Below, in pieces: positions 19,477 through 27,430 of a stretch of DNA of 64,000 nt; the first letter of the stretch is position 1; each line of letters starts with the position of its first letter. The notes under the pieces are model-generated. The model made no database searches. It was not told the origin of the DNA and worked only from the letters and a program-made list of their open reading frames with translations. The stretch spans positions 14,292 through 78,291 of the forward strand of contig JAHBVH010000043.1 in the NCBI GenBank assembly GCA_019637645.1. Direction: 5' to 3'. The stretch comes from Caldilineaceae bacterium (lineage in GTDB: Bacteria; Chloroflexota; Anaerolineae; Caldilineales; Caldilineaceae). A program made the position numbers and the translations under genes.

Positions 19477-21117
19477 CTAACGCACCGTACCATCGATCCA
19501 TTTGATATTGCGATGGGATCTTGTGGATAGTAACTGGCGTTCGGTTATAGTGGCACCCGATAAATTGGCTTCATCTACAATAGCGTCATCCAACGCCGCA
19601 TCCCGTAGATCGGCCTGCCACAGAGAAACCTTACTCAGATCAGCGCCCTGCAAATTGGCTTCAGTCAAAGAAGTCTTACTCAAATTGGTTTTTTGCAACT
19701 GCGCATACGATAGATCGAGCGCGCGCCAGTTGCGCTTGGCTAGATCGAGGCCAGAGAGATCCAGATCACGCAACGAGATCACGGCTTTGTTGACAATAAG
19801 TTTCTGCTGGTAGAGATAGAAGAGCAGCGCAGCTTGGCGGCGCTTGTCGGTTACCCGCCGCCAAGTTTGCTCGGTCAGCCATTGGGCATACTGGCGCGCT
19901 TTGTCGTCCATTGGGGCCTGGTGTAAAGCCGGGATCAACCGCTGTAGTTCCTGTTTGTATTGGCGTACTACCTCTTCCTGCCAAGCGGGTTGCCCAATCA
20001 GGCCACGCTGCAAAGCATAGGCAACGCCGCCCACGGCGGCTGCCACCACCATCAGCACCATGGCCGTCATTAGCGCCATTTCTGGTGTGGTTGTAGCGCT
20101 GTTCGGGTCCAGTGGGTTGGTATGCAGGGGAACGTTGGCAAAAAGGAGCGCGACCAAAGCAAAGAGACATGAGACAAGAGCCCCCAGCCACAAGAGGCTA
20201 ATCAGCAGCTGGGGGGCGCGCCAAACAGCTTGGGCAGGCGTAGCTAGCTGAGCAGGCTCGGGCTCAGTCAGGGCAAGCTGATGGGTTTCAAAAACAAAAT
20301 CGCCGCTCGCCGCGCCTGATAGGCAGGCAAAGAAAGGCGTTTGCAGCAAGCCCCGTAGCCTATTTTCGTGTGCTAGCTGCAAACAGACATAGGTAGCCAG
20401 GTCGCTGGCCGTGATCAACCCATCGGCATTATCGTCAGCGGCACCTTTTAGCCCGGTGATTAAAGCGGCGGTGAAGGCGGAACGGCCTGCTTGCACCCCC
20501 CGTTCCGCGACCATCTCATCCGCTGCGCCAGCCGTGAGCACTTGCCAAGCGCGCCGCTGCGTCACCCAACGCAAAAACGCAGCGGCTTGAGGCAAATCAC
20601 CTGGTGCGAAGGGAGAGGCAACCTGAGTTGGTGGCTTCATGGCGGCTACACCACTAAAACAACAATCCAAGAGCAGCAAAATATGTTTGGCGCGCAGCCG
20701 GTGGCAAAGCTGGTGCAGTTCTACCATGTCAATATATTCATCAAGCCGATGGCTATCGTAGGGGACGAGATAGCCGTGTTGCTGTCCACTGGCATCGCTT
20801 TGTGTAAGCCCATGCCCCGCAAAAAAGAAGACGATGCGGTCATCAGGCCCAACCTGTTTGGGGAGCTCTTCGCCCAGGTAGTGCATCAGAGCCGCGCGGG
20901 TGGCACCGGTATCATAGAAAGCGACCACCTGATCAAAGCGATACGCACGTAGCAACGTGGCCATCGCCCGGGCATCGTTACAAGCGTTATCTAGGCGCGA
21001 ATGGGGGCTGCGATAGGCATCAATCCCTATCACAACGGCCCAACTTCTTTGATAATACGGTTGATACTTCGGTGACAAGGCGGCTTGTTCGGGAAAATGT
21101 AAATTTGCGTGCCCCAT
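19477..21117 (-). CDS. Caspase-fold protease with membrane segments and pentapeptide repeats
   Basis: 546 aa from the ATG at 21117, which follows GAGGAAG; the longer open frame runs into the upstream gene. Caspase (C14) domain at 24-290: SWAVVIGIDAY, catalytic His102 in FFAGHG, Cys153 in LLDCCFSG. An EF-hand-like loop (DDNADGLITASD) sits late in the domain. Two membrane segments (about 330-360 and 385-410) follow, then a helical linker and about ten pentapeptide repeats (DLSGLDLAKRNW, ANLQGADLSKV). It is 16 bp from the EAD-caspase gene. Likely a membrane-tethered executioner protease; substrate unknown. Confidence 0.93.
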   Translation of the reverse strand: MGHANLHFPEQAALSPKYQPYYQRSWAVVIGIDAYRSPHSRLDNACNDARAMATLLRAYRFDQVVAFYDTGATRAALMHYLGEELPKQVGPDDRIVFFFAGHGLTQSDASGQQHGYLVPYDSHRLDEYIDMVELHQLCHRLRAKHILLLLDCCFSGVAAMKPPTQVASPFAPGDLPQAAAFLRWVTQRRAWQVLTAGAADEMVAERGVQAGRSAFTAALITGLKGAADDNADGLITASDLATYVCLQLAHENRLRGLLQTPFFACLSGAASGDFVFETHQLALTEPEPAQLATPAQAVWRAPQLLISLLWLGALVSCLFALVALLFANVPLHTNPLDPNSATTTPEMALMTAMVLMVVAAAVGGVAYALQRGLIGQPAWQEEVVRQYKQELQRLIPALHQAPMDDKARQYAQWLTEQTWRRVTDKRRQAALLFYLYQQKLIVNKAVISLRDLDLSGLDLAKRNWRALDLSYAQLQKTNLSKTSLTEANLQGADLSKVSLWQADLRDAALDDAIVDEANLSGATITERQLLSTRSHRNIKWIDGTVR

Positions 21118-21133
21118 ACCTAACTTCCTCGCT

Positions 21134-22315
21134 TTATGGCGTCTTGCGGGTAGGGGAGGTAAAGACAAAGTCACCCAAATCGCTGCCCAACAGATGGTTA
21201 AAGAAGGGCATTTGGCTCCGCCAGCCAATGGCGGCACTCTCGCGCACGACGCGCGGACGCACATAACTCGCCAGGTCGGTAGCGGTGATCAGGCCATCGC
21301 TATCGTGATCAGCGGCACCGGCCAGCCCCGCCAACAGCGCGCTGGTAAAGGCCGAATGGCCCGGTTCGGTGCTGCTGTCGGCGGCCAGTTCATCGTTGTC
21401 ACTGGCAGTGAGCACCTGCCAAGCGCGCCGTTGGGTAATCCGTGCTAAATAGGCATCATCCATGGGGGGAGCGGAGCCAGAAAGGGCCGCGCGCACAGTC
21501 ACGGCGGCAACACCGCTAAAACAGCAGTCGAGCAAGACTAGGATATGTTTAGCACGAATCACACTACAACTTTGCCGCAGCTCTTCCATGTCAATATAAT
21601 CGGCAAAGGTCTTGCCATCGTAGGGAATCAGATAGCCCCGTTTACGGTCGTTGGGGCCAGATTGGGTGATGCCATGACCAGCAAAGAAGAAGAGCACGCG
21701 GTCGTTAGGCGACGTATGGCTGGGCAACTCGTTGCGTAGCCAGCCCATAATCGCGCTACGGGTGGCTTGGCCGTCGTACAGCGTGTGGATGGTCTCAAAC
21801 CCCCGTTGGCGCAGCATCGCCGCCATGGCCTTCGCATCATTGCCAGCATTGGCCAACCGAGCATGGCGCCGATCCGCATAGTGATTGATCCCGATGACGA
21901 GCGCCCAACTCTTGTGATAGTAGGAGGTGAACTCCGGTGTAGTAGACCAGAGCCTGGACCTATCTGCCGCCACAGAAAAAGACGGACGGGGGTTTGCCAT
22001 TGCGCTCAACCGATCAACGTTGGCAATGAGATGGTCAACTATGTGTTGTCGATTCATGCCAACCTGGGCGCGACTGGCTTCCAACAAGGCGCTCAACGCC
22101 GGTTGCCCTGGCGTAATCTCGCCAAATTGCCAGAGGGTGCTGATCATTTGGACCGTGAAGGTGTTGGCGGCTCCGCTCAACTGAATTTGCGCATAGACCG
22201 GCGAGCTACCGACAGCCGACAGCAACAAAGCGCGGCGGCTATTTTCGTCAACCATCAACGGCGTGAAAAAGTCCACTAATTCTTTCAACGTAGCTGAATC
22301 TAACTGAGTCATCAT
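21134..22315 (-). CDS. Caspase-fold protease with N-terminal adaptor-like (effector-associated) domain
   Basis: 393 aa, with AAAGGA before the ATG. Residues 1-105 are a helical adaptor module (NSRRALLLSAVG, IQLSGAANTFTVQMISTLWQ, QVGMNRQHIVDHLI) shared with the next two upstream genes and resembling the effector-associated domains described in bacterial conflict systems. The caspase domain (135-385) has His214 in FFAGHG and Cys265 in LLDCCFSG, plus an EF-hand-like DHDSDGLITATD. It has no membrane segment. The adaptor probably recruits this soluble protease to the membrane proteins encoded beside it that carry the same domain. Confidence 0.93.
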   Translation of the reverse strand: MMTQLDSATLKELVDFFTPLMVDENSRRALLLSAVGSSPVYAQIQLSGAANTFTVQMISTLWQFGEITPGQPALSALLEASRAQVGMNRQHIVDHLIANVDRLSAMANPRPSFSVAADRSRLWSTTPEFTSYYHKSWALVIGINHYADRRHARLANAGNDAKAMAAMLRQRGFETIHTLYDGQATRSAIMGWLRNELPSHTSPNDRVLFFFAGHGITQSGPNDRKRGYLIPYDGKTFADYIDMEELRQSCSVIRAKHILVLLDCCFSGVAAVTVRAALSGSAPPMDDAYLARITQRRAWQVLTASDNDELAADSSTEPGHSAFTSALLAGLAGAADHDSDGLITATDLASYVRPRVVRESAAIGWRSQMPFFNHLLGSDLGDFVFTSPTRKTP

Positions 22316-22476
22316 GCATCCTTTGCCAAGTATCTAGAAAAAAGGTTGGTTGCTTACTTTGATAACGACATGCACGGTTGCTAGACAATGCGCGACTTGT
22401 GCTATTTTCTCATTTCTCGTCTTTGCCACTGCGCTGCGGCGGGTGGGTCGCCCCGCCCAAACCAAGAGAAACGGCA

Positions 22477-24090
22477 TCACATTTCTTTGGTTTGGGCTGG
22501 TTTGTGAAATGCCCAGGTCACCAAACCGGTGATGACAATCAGCCAGCTCACTAGAATCCCCCAAGGGGGCACAAGCGCCTGTACCCACAAATAAATAGCG
22601 CCACCGAGCATCACCCAGAGCAAGCCAAAGCTGGGATGCACCCACAAATAAGGTCGCCAACGGCGGTGCCCCCACCCAAGCCAACAGATGACGAGAACGA
22701 ACGCCAACGCCACGCCCAGACGCAGATCAAGCCGTAGGGCAAAAGCGATCAGCCACAACGCGAGCCAAAGAGCAACGAGCGCACGAATGGCGACGGTGGG
22801 TGGGTTGCGCACAAAGATCGTTGCCACTAACAGACTAATGCCCAGAAGGTACGGCGTTGTCAGCAGCAACACCCACCAGTCGCTTGGGGTGGGCCATGGC
22901 GTTGTCAGGGTAAAGCCAAAGATCAAGAGCACAAAGAGGAACGGCAGGAAGAGACCGAAAAGCGTAATGCGGGTGCAGTCTACCCATAGCCGAGCCTGCT
23001 TGGAACTGGGCTCGGCTACCTTTTGCTTTTCCCACAAGAGCACGGCACTGCCCGCAAGCAAGACCAAGAAGCCCATCCCCGGATTGGTAAGCGCGGGATA
23101 CCCCACGTAAATTGCGCCTGCCAGTCCTGGCCCCAAAAGCAGCCAGACCCCAATCACGAGACGATCCACTGCATGCAGGCGAATCTCGCCATACATTTTC
23201 AGCCGATCAGCGGGGATGCGTCTTGCCCCAATGTGGCTGAAGAGCAGTGGCACCAGCGTCAGCAGCCACTGGATGCCACGCGGTACGCTCCCCCCTAAAT
23301 AGTGAACCACAAGCGCGACGAGCACCGCACCTGCAACCAGGGAATAACCAGTACAGGCCCCAATCACCTTGAGATACCAAAAACGCATCCATGCGGCGCG
23401 GTTTGTCAAAACCATTTCACCCTGGCGGTCCACCGGAGAAACCAGCGCCACCACAAAGGGCATGCCCAGGGTTGCCAGCGAATAGAGCAGAGCAGCCCAC
23501 CCGCGCTGGGTGACATCGGCCAGGGGCCAGCGCAACATTGGTGTAACCAGCCCATTCGTGGCAACCCAGATCGTCAGCCACACCATCACCGTCCATAGCT
23601 GTTCCAGCCGGATGCCAGCCGTGAGCTTCCGGTTTAGAAAAATAAAACGCCCTGCCCAACTGATGTCCAAATCCGGCGGGATCCCGGCTAGGGAAACGCG
23701 TTCGGCAAGCCAGGCCGCAATCACCGTGAACTGCCGGTTTGGCGCAGGCCAAGGAATGGGTTCGCCGCTCGCCAAATAGGCTTGCAAACGACAGCGTAGC
23801 TCGGCAATCACCACTTGTTTATCATAGCCAGAGCGGTCATGGATCACATTGAGGAGCGCAATGATCGCTGGCGGATTCGCGGCTGGATCACTTTGGCGCA
23901 ACAACGTATTGACCATACGCGCGGTGAAAATATCGGCGGCGCCGTGGAGATCCAGCCCATAGACCACCTGGCCCAACACCGCTTGCCCGAGAATTGCCTG
24001 TCGGTCGGGGATCGTCATCAGATGCGGCATAAGGAGATCAAGGAGTGCGCGGTATAGCTTCGAAAATTCATCACGCGTGGTTTGCATCAT
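22477..24090 (-). CDS. Adaptor-domain (EAD-like) multi-pass membrane protein
   Basis: 537 aa. The start ATG directly abuts the upstream stop (TAA-ATG), so translation is coupled. Residues 1-110 repeat the adaptor module (DRQAILGQAVLG, LDLHGAADIFTARMVNTLLR, SGYDKQVVIAELRCRL). The rest has roughly eleven hydrophobic helices and short loops without recognisable transporter or enzyme motifs. Sharing the module with the caspase suggests a membrane receptor, pore or platform that brings adaptor-bearing partners together. The membrane part is an orphan to my eye. Confidence 0.85.
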   Translation of the reverse strand: MMQTTRDEFSKLYRALLDLLMPHLMTIPDRQAILGQAVLGQVVYGLDLHGAADIFTARMVNTLLRQSDPAANPPAIIALLNVIHDRSGYDKQVVIAELRCRLQAYLASGEPIPWPAPNRQFTVIAAWLAERVSLAGIPPDLDISWAGRFIFLNRKLTAGIRLEQLWTVMVWLTIWVATNGLVTPMLRWPLADVTQRGWAALLYSLATLGMPFVVALVSPVDRQGEMVLTNRAAWMRFWYLKVIGACTGYSLVAGAVLVALVVHYLGGSVPRGIQWLLTLVPLLFSHIGARRIPADRLKMYGEIRLHAVDRLVIGVWLLLGPGLAGAIYVGYPALTNPGMGFLVLLAGSAVLLWEKQKVAEPSSKQARLWVDCTRITLFGLFLPFLFVLLIFGFTLTTPWPTPSDWWVLLLTTPYLLGISLLVATIFVRNPPTVAIRALVALWLALWLIAFALRLDLRLGVALAFVLVICWLGWGHRRWRPYLWVHPSFGLLWVMLGGAIYLWVQALVPPWGILVSWLIVITGLVTWAFHKPAQTKEM

Positions 24091-25158
24091 TTATGGACAA
24101 GCTGCTCCCAAATAGCGAATCTCGACCTGATCAATACGGTTCGGCAGTGCTTCCTGAACGACGGCCAGAATGCCAAATGGCTCGGTGGCGGCGCGCCAGC
24201 CCGGCCAGCAAAAGGTATACGCACCGGACAAGGTCACCGCATAGCCATCGGCAGGTACGGGAAAGAGCGGATCAGTGCTCGTCATCCGCCCCGCCAGGAT
24301 AGAGCCGCGGCCCGTCAGCGTTACACGATAAAGGCCAGGGACAATCCGATCGTCATCCCCTTCGACACAGCCCGGCCCCTCAATCAACTTGACCAAGAAA
24401 TCACAGTCAGCAAAAGCACACTGGGACTGAAAGCCGCGACAGAGTGACGAGCTGCTGCGCGGGTCACCCGAGAAAAGGACAAACGGTGCCGCCGCGCCTG
24501 GTGTCGGCGGCACCGCCAGCGTGGCAAATGGGGTAGCACCTACGGCAACCCCAGGGGATGTGGTGACGGTGGCGGCGGCTTGCACGGGCGTGCCTGCCGG
24601 GGCCAGGGTCCCTTCCCGGGCGAATTGCCCAACAGCCCACCCTAGCACGCTCAGGAGCACTAGGCCAGTCATCGCCAACAAAGCGCGTGGTGGCAGCCGC
24701 GGACGCGCGGCGACAAGCCGCTGCACCTGCCGTCCACCGAAGATAGGCGGTTTCAAGGTATGACCACAAGAACGACAGAATTGGGCTGTCGTGCGATTGG
24801 TTGTACGACAACGCGCGCAAGCGATCCACCCCTTCTGCGACAAATGCAACTGAAGCTGTTGTTGCAATTGGTCGATCTTTTGTTGCTTATTGGAGCCTAC
24901 CTGCGCCCGAATGACCGCAAAGAGGGGCATCATGGGGTGGCGTCCCTGCTCATCTGCGCCATATTGTAGCAAGGTATTGACTAGGTTAATGGTAAAAATA
25001 TGGGATGATCCTGCAAAATTAATCTGACGATAGAGCGGTGAGTTGTGAAAGGCCGACCAAAGCAAAGCCTGCCGTTGATTGGGATCAATCAGAAAAGGCT
25101 CCAGGGTATTAATCAATTCATCAAAAGTTGCTTGGTCTAAAATGGTCGTTGGTTGCAT
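24091..25158 (-). CDS. Adaptor-domain (EAD-like), zinc-ribbon, single-pass membrane protein
   Basis: 355 aa; first gene of the minus-strand caspase set. Adaptor module at 1-106 (NQRQALLWSAFHNSPLYRQI, FAGSSHIFTINLVNTLLQ, QVGSNKQQKIDQL), zinc ribbon with Cys114, 117, 128 and 131, and one membrane helix (158-180). The outside part has a Thr/Ala/Pro stalk and a C-terminal domain (about 235-355) with several Cys residues (CRGFQSQCAFADCDF, CVEGDDDR) likely disulfide bonded. This is a sensor-like topology: extracellular Cys-rich domain, cytosolic adaptor. It is a candidate input component for the caspases downstream. Confidence 0.86.
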   Translation of the reverse strand: MQPTTILDQATFDELINTLEPFLIDPNQRQALLWSAFHNSPLYRQINFAGSSHIFTINLVNTLLQYGADEQGRHPMMPLFAVIRAQVGSNKQQKIDQLQQQLQLHLSQKGWIACARCRTTNRTTAQFCRSCGHTLKPPIFGGRQVQRLVAARPRLPPRALLAMTGLVLLSVLGWAVGQFAREGTLAPAGTPVQAAATVTTSPGVAVGATPFATLAVPPTPGAAAPFVLFSGDPRSSSSLCRGFQSQCAFADCDFLVKLIEGPGCVEGDDDRIVPGLYRVTLTGRGSILAGRMTSTDPLFPVPADGYAVTLSGAYTFCWPGWRAATEPFGILAVVQEALPNRIDQVEIRYLGAACP

Positions 25159-25606
25159 ACCCTAGCAAATCTGCGACAAATGGCTAAGCGTTTATGGGTG
25201 CCCAGCAAGATGAGTCCCGGGACAGCTCTACGGCTTTCCGCGCCACGTGGCTTCACCCCTTGCATCCAGCGTCACCGTGAAGGGGCCTAGCTGATATAAT
25301 GGATAATGCAATGAGGAGCCACTTTCTGTCACCCTCATAGCCCCTTTTTATAGAATTTTAAACAGCTCCAGCAGGGTTAACACCCTTCACGAACAGCCGC
25401 CGGATTGTTCCGGACGCGAGCACGACGTGCGCGCTGGCCTTGCTGCGCCCGTTGACGAGTGGTTGTCTTACCTTGAAATTTGTGGTATGGTAGAAGCAAT
25501 CGGTCGGCCTACCCGGGGAAGGTAGGCATTGGTGGCCTTTGGCGTGGATGGGAGTTTGCAACGCCGCATAGCCGCAGATGAACTTTGGTAAGGAGAATTT
25601 ACCCAG
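25159..25606. other. Divergent intergenic region between caspase operon and TPR gene
   Basis: No gene is supported. The region separates divergent transcription units and should carry both promoters. On the + strand an extended -10 is visible (see 25292-25300). A short inverted repeat ATGAGG / CCTCAT followed by AGCCCCTTTTT (about 25311-25348) could be a leader hairpin. Nothing else recognisable. Confidence 0.5.
25292..25300 (+). promoter_or_regulatory. Extended -10 promoter candidate for the TPR gene
   Basis: TGATATAAT is a perfect extended -10 (TGnTATAAT). No good -35 lies 17 nt upstream, which is usual for extended -10 promoters. It would give a leader of about 300 nt before the GTG at 25607. 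Confidence 0.45.
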
Positions 25607-26827
25607 GTGACCGCAGAGCTACTAGATCGAGCGCCTTCAGCACTGCCCCAGTACCCAGCCCTGTTTATCCAATATATTTTGCGGAGTGTACACGCGGCGC
25701 GGGCAGGGGTGGAAGAAGCGGGGATGACCTTTCCCGACGAGGTTCGTGATCGCGCCCTCCATGTGCTCAGTTTTGCGTTACATCTGGAGGAAGCCTGGCC
25801 AGCTGGGCGCGACCTGCTGCTGGCGCTGGCCCCCAAGATGGAAATGGCCGGCCACCGCGATGACTGGCTCCCCTATTTACAGCAAGGTCTGGCGGGCAGC
25901 CAGCAAGCCAACGATGCACTGGCCGCCGCGGAATTGCAGCTGCACATCGGCCATCTCTATCGCTTACAAAGTCAATTTGAGCCAGCGCGACGCGCCCTGG
26001 AAGCGAGCGTGGAAGAATTTGCCAAAGTAGGAAACGCCAACGGCCAAGCACGCACCCTGAACCAACTGGCGCGCATGGCTTGGCACCAGCGACAATTTCC
26101 TGTAGCGCAACGGCTGGCGACTACGGCACTGGCACTCTTACCCGACACTGATCCAGAAAGAGCAGCCGGTCTCTCAACGCTGGGATTGGTTGCGGTTAGC
26201 TGGTACCAGTGGCAGGAGGCAAAGTCCTATTTTGAAAATGCATTGCAAATTTATACAGATCATAGTGATCAACGACGCGCGGCATGGAATTTGCAACATT
26301 TAGGGAATGTGTCACGCAATCAGGGTGATTATGTCCAGGCAGCCCGGTATTATGAGAAGGCTATTCACGTTCTTACGACAATTCAGGATTGGTACAATTG
26401 CGCCATTACGCAAATGGAGTTTGGCATCTTTTACTGGCTCACAGATCAGCCTGCCCAGGCGCTGGCGCTCTATGATGTGGCTGAAGCCTATTTTCGCAAA
26501 AGCCAAGACTTCTTATATCTTGCCAAACTTTCGACGAACCAAGGACTTGGTCACCTGACGTTGGAGGCGTGGCAAAAGGCCATCCAACGCTTTAAAGATA
26601 GTGCTGACCTGTATCAAACAATGGGTGACCGCTTTGGCACATTAAATGCATTGGATGGTCTGGGGCTGGCTTATGAGGGTCTAGGGGCCTATGACGAGGC
26701 CATTGCTGTCTTTGAGACAGCGCTTGACCAATTGTCCCTGCTCAAAGATGACCCGAACGCTGACCTGCTGCGACAAGAGTTAACTGCGCACCTGCAAGCG
26801 ACGCAGGCGAAAAAGGGGCGCTCATGA
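25607..26827 (+). CDS. TPR-repeat protein, paralogue of the STAND regulator's C-terminal half
   Basis: 406 aa from a GTG at 25607 (TAAGGAG upstream). An N-terminal helical section (MEMAGHRDDWLPYLQQGL) and about seven tetratricopeptide repeats (residues 100-400, e.g. GDYVQAARYYEKAIHVL and EDLGAYDEAIAVFETAL-like units) make up the protein. It has no enzyme or DNA-binding domain. Its whole length aligns with the TPR half of the STAND protein at 27431-30124 (there MEQAGHRRDWLPYVQQGL). The convergent small-peptide gene begins 26 bp beyond its stop. Superhelical TPR folds bind peptides, so the neighbouring exported peptide is a plausible ligand. Confidence 0.88.
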   Translation: MTAELLDRAPSALPQYPALFIQYILRSVHAARAGVEEAGMTFPDEVRDRALHVLSFALHLEEAWPAGRDLLLALAPKMEMAGHRDDWLPYLQQGLAGSQQANDALAAAELQLHIGHLYRLQSQFEPARRALEASVEEFAKVGNANGQARTLNQLARMAWHQRQFPVAQRLATTALALLPDTDPERAAGLSTLGLVAVSWYQWQEAKSYFENALQIYTDHSDQRRAAWNLQHLGNVSRNQGDYVQAARYYEKAIHVLTTIQDWYNCAITQMEFGIFYWLTDQPAQALALYDVAEAYFRKSQDFLYLAKLSTNQGLGHLTLEAWQKAIQRFKDSADLYQTMGDRFGTLNALDGLGLAYEGLGAYDEAIAVFETALDQLSLLKDDPNADLLRQELTAHLQATQAKKGRS

Positions 26828-26853
26828 AGTACCCCTTTTCCACAAGACGAAAC

Positions 26854-27024
26854 TTAGCCGCAGCCACCACCTTGTGGGTAGCAGGCGAAGGCGGCGGGTG
26901 TGAGCGTGGCGCCAGTCAGATTATCCAACCAGATCGGGGCCGAAGCGGCCGTTGCAGCCAAAACAAAGGCGGTGGCCAGGACAAGCACCCAACGGCGGGG
27001 CTGAGCAAGTAGATGCAGATTCAT
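26854..27024 (-). CDS. Small exported peptide (56 aa), convergent with the TPR gene
   Basis: ATG at 27024 with a near-perfect ribosome site (ATAGGAGG) 7-8 nt upstream; stop TAA at 26854. The product has a classic Sec signal: basic QPRR, hydrophobic WVLVLATAFVLAATA, and an AxA-type site (ASA-PIW). The predicted mature part is about 27 aa and ends CYPQGGGCG with Cys48 and Cys55, suitable for a disulfide loop. I know no family for it. Its convergent position against the TPR gene mirrors that of the 64-aa peptide gene against the STAND-TPR gene. It could be a signalling peptide, a toxin or another secreted factor. Confidence 0.72.
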   Translation of the reverse strand: MNLHLLAQPRRWVLVLATAFVLAATAASAPIWLDNLTGATLTPAAFACYPQGGGCG

Positions 27025-27164
27025 AGAGAGCCTCCTATAGGCAAAGTAGGCTCATCGAGTTGGGAGATCTCACCGCCAGTTAGGCGGTACACGCGTGTTT
27101 CCCCAACAAGCAACAAAGGAATGAGTGGCTTAGCTACATGATCATGTTCGCTAGAACGTAGCAT
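27021..27164 (-). CDS. Possible short upstream reading frame overlapping the peptide gene
   Basis: 47 codons from an ATG at 27164, ending in TGA that overlaps the peptide start (ATGA). The tail ISQLDEPTLPIGG resembles VQLDPEPTFPLPC of the 64-aa peptide at 30132-30326. It has no strong ribosome site and contains a hairpin (ACCGCC / GGCGGT, about 27072-27088), so it may be only a leader or the remnant of a second peptide gene. Confidence 0.25.
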   Translation of the reverse strand: MLRSSEHDHVAKPLIPLLLVGETRVYRLTGGEISQLDEPTLPIGGSL

Positions 27165-27430
27165 ACACCGGGCGGCGGGGGCCTGTGCCGAGTGCCACTC
27201 GGGATTCACTCGGAATTTACTCGGAACGCGGTCGGTCAGTGAAGCAGTGTTTTGATAGATCGCCCAGGGCTGAAGCGCCGGGCGGTCAGCGTATACGCAA
27301 CATCTTCGCAATCTTCATCAAGGCGATGCGCCCACCGCCTATCAAAAAACTTTGTGAACAAAGCTCCTACTGACCGCCTGTCTCCCTGACCGCCTGCCGT
27401 GGCGGGTCAGGCAAAGGGTGAGGGTACGCA
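27025..27430. other. Divergent regulatory region between peptide gene and STAND regulator
   Basis: About 400 bp without a confident gene. It contains a hairpin near 27072-27088, a palindrome plus three direct repeats at 27188-27228, and two copies of CTGACCGCCTG (27370-27380, 27386-27396) followed by an inverted version just before the STAND ribosome site (AAGGGTGAGGG). Confidence 0.5.
27188..27228. promoter_or_regulatory. Putative operator: palindrome plus helically phased direct repeats
   Basis: CCGAGTG-C-CACTCGG is a perfect 15-bp palindrome (27188-27202). Its right arm starts a run of three ACTCGGRA units at 27197, 27208 and 27219, an 11-bp period that places them on one face of the helix. 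It lies between the divergent peptide and HTH-STAND genes, so the HTH domain of the latter is the natural binder. This is inference from pattern only. Confidence 0.45.

Noticed and set aside
26824..27012. 62-codon + strand frame overlapping the TPR gene stop
   Set aside because: No domain, odd composition, and it is antisense to the small peptide gene that has a signal peptide and strong ribosome site.
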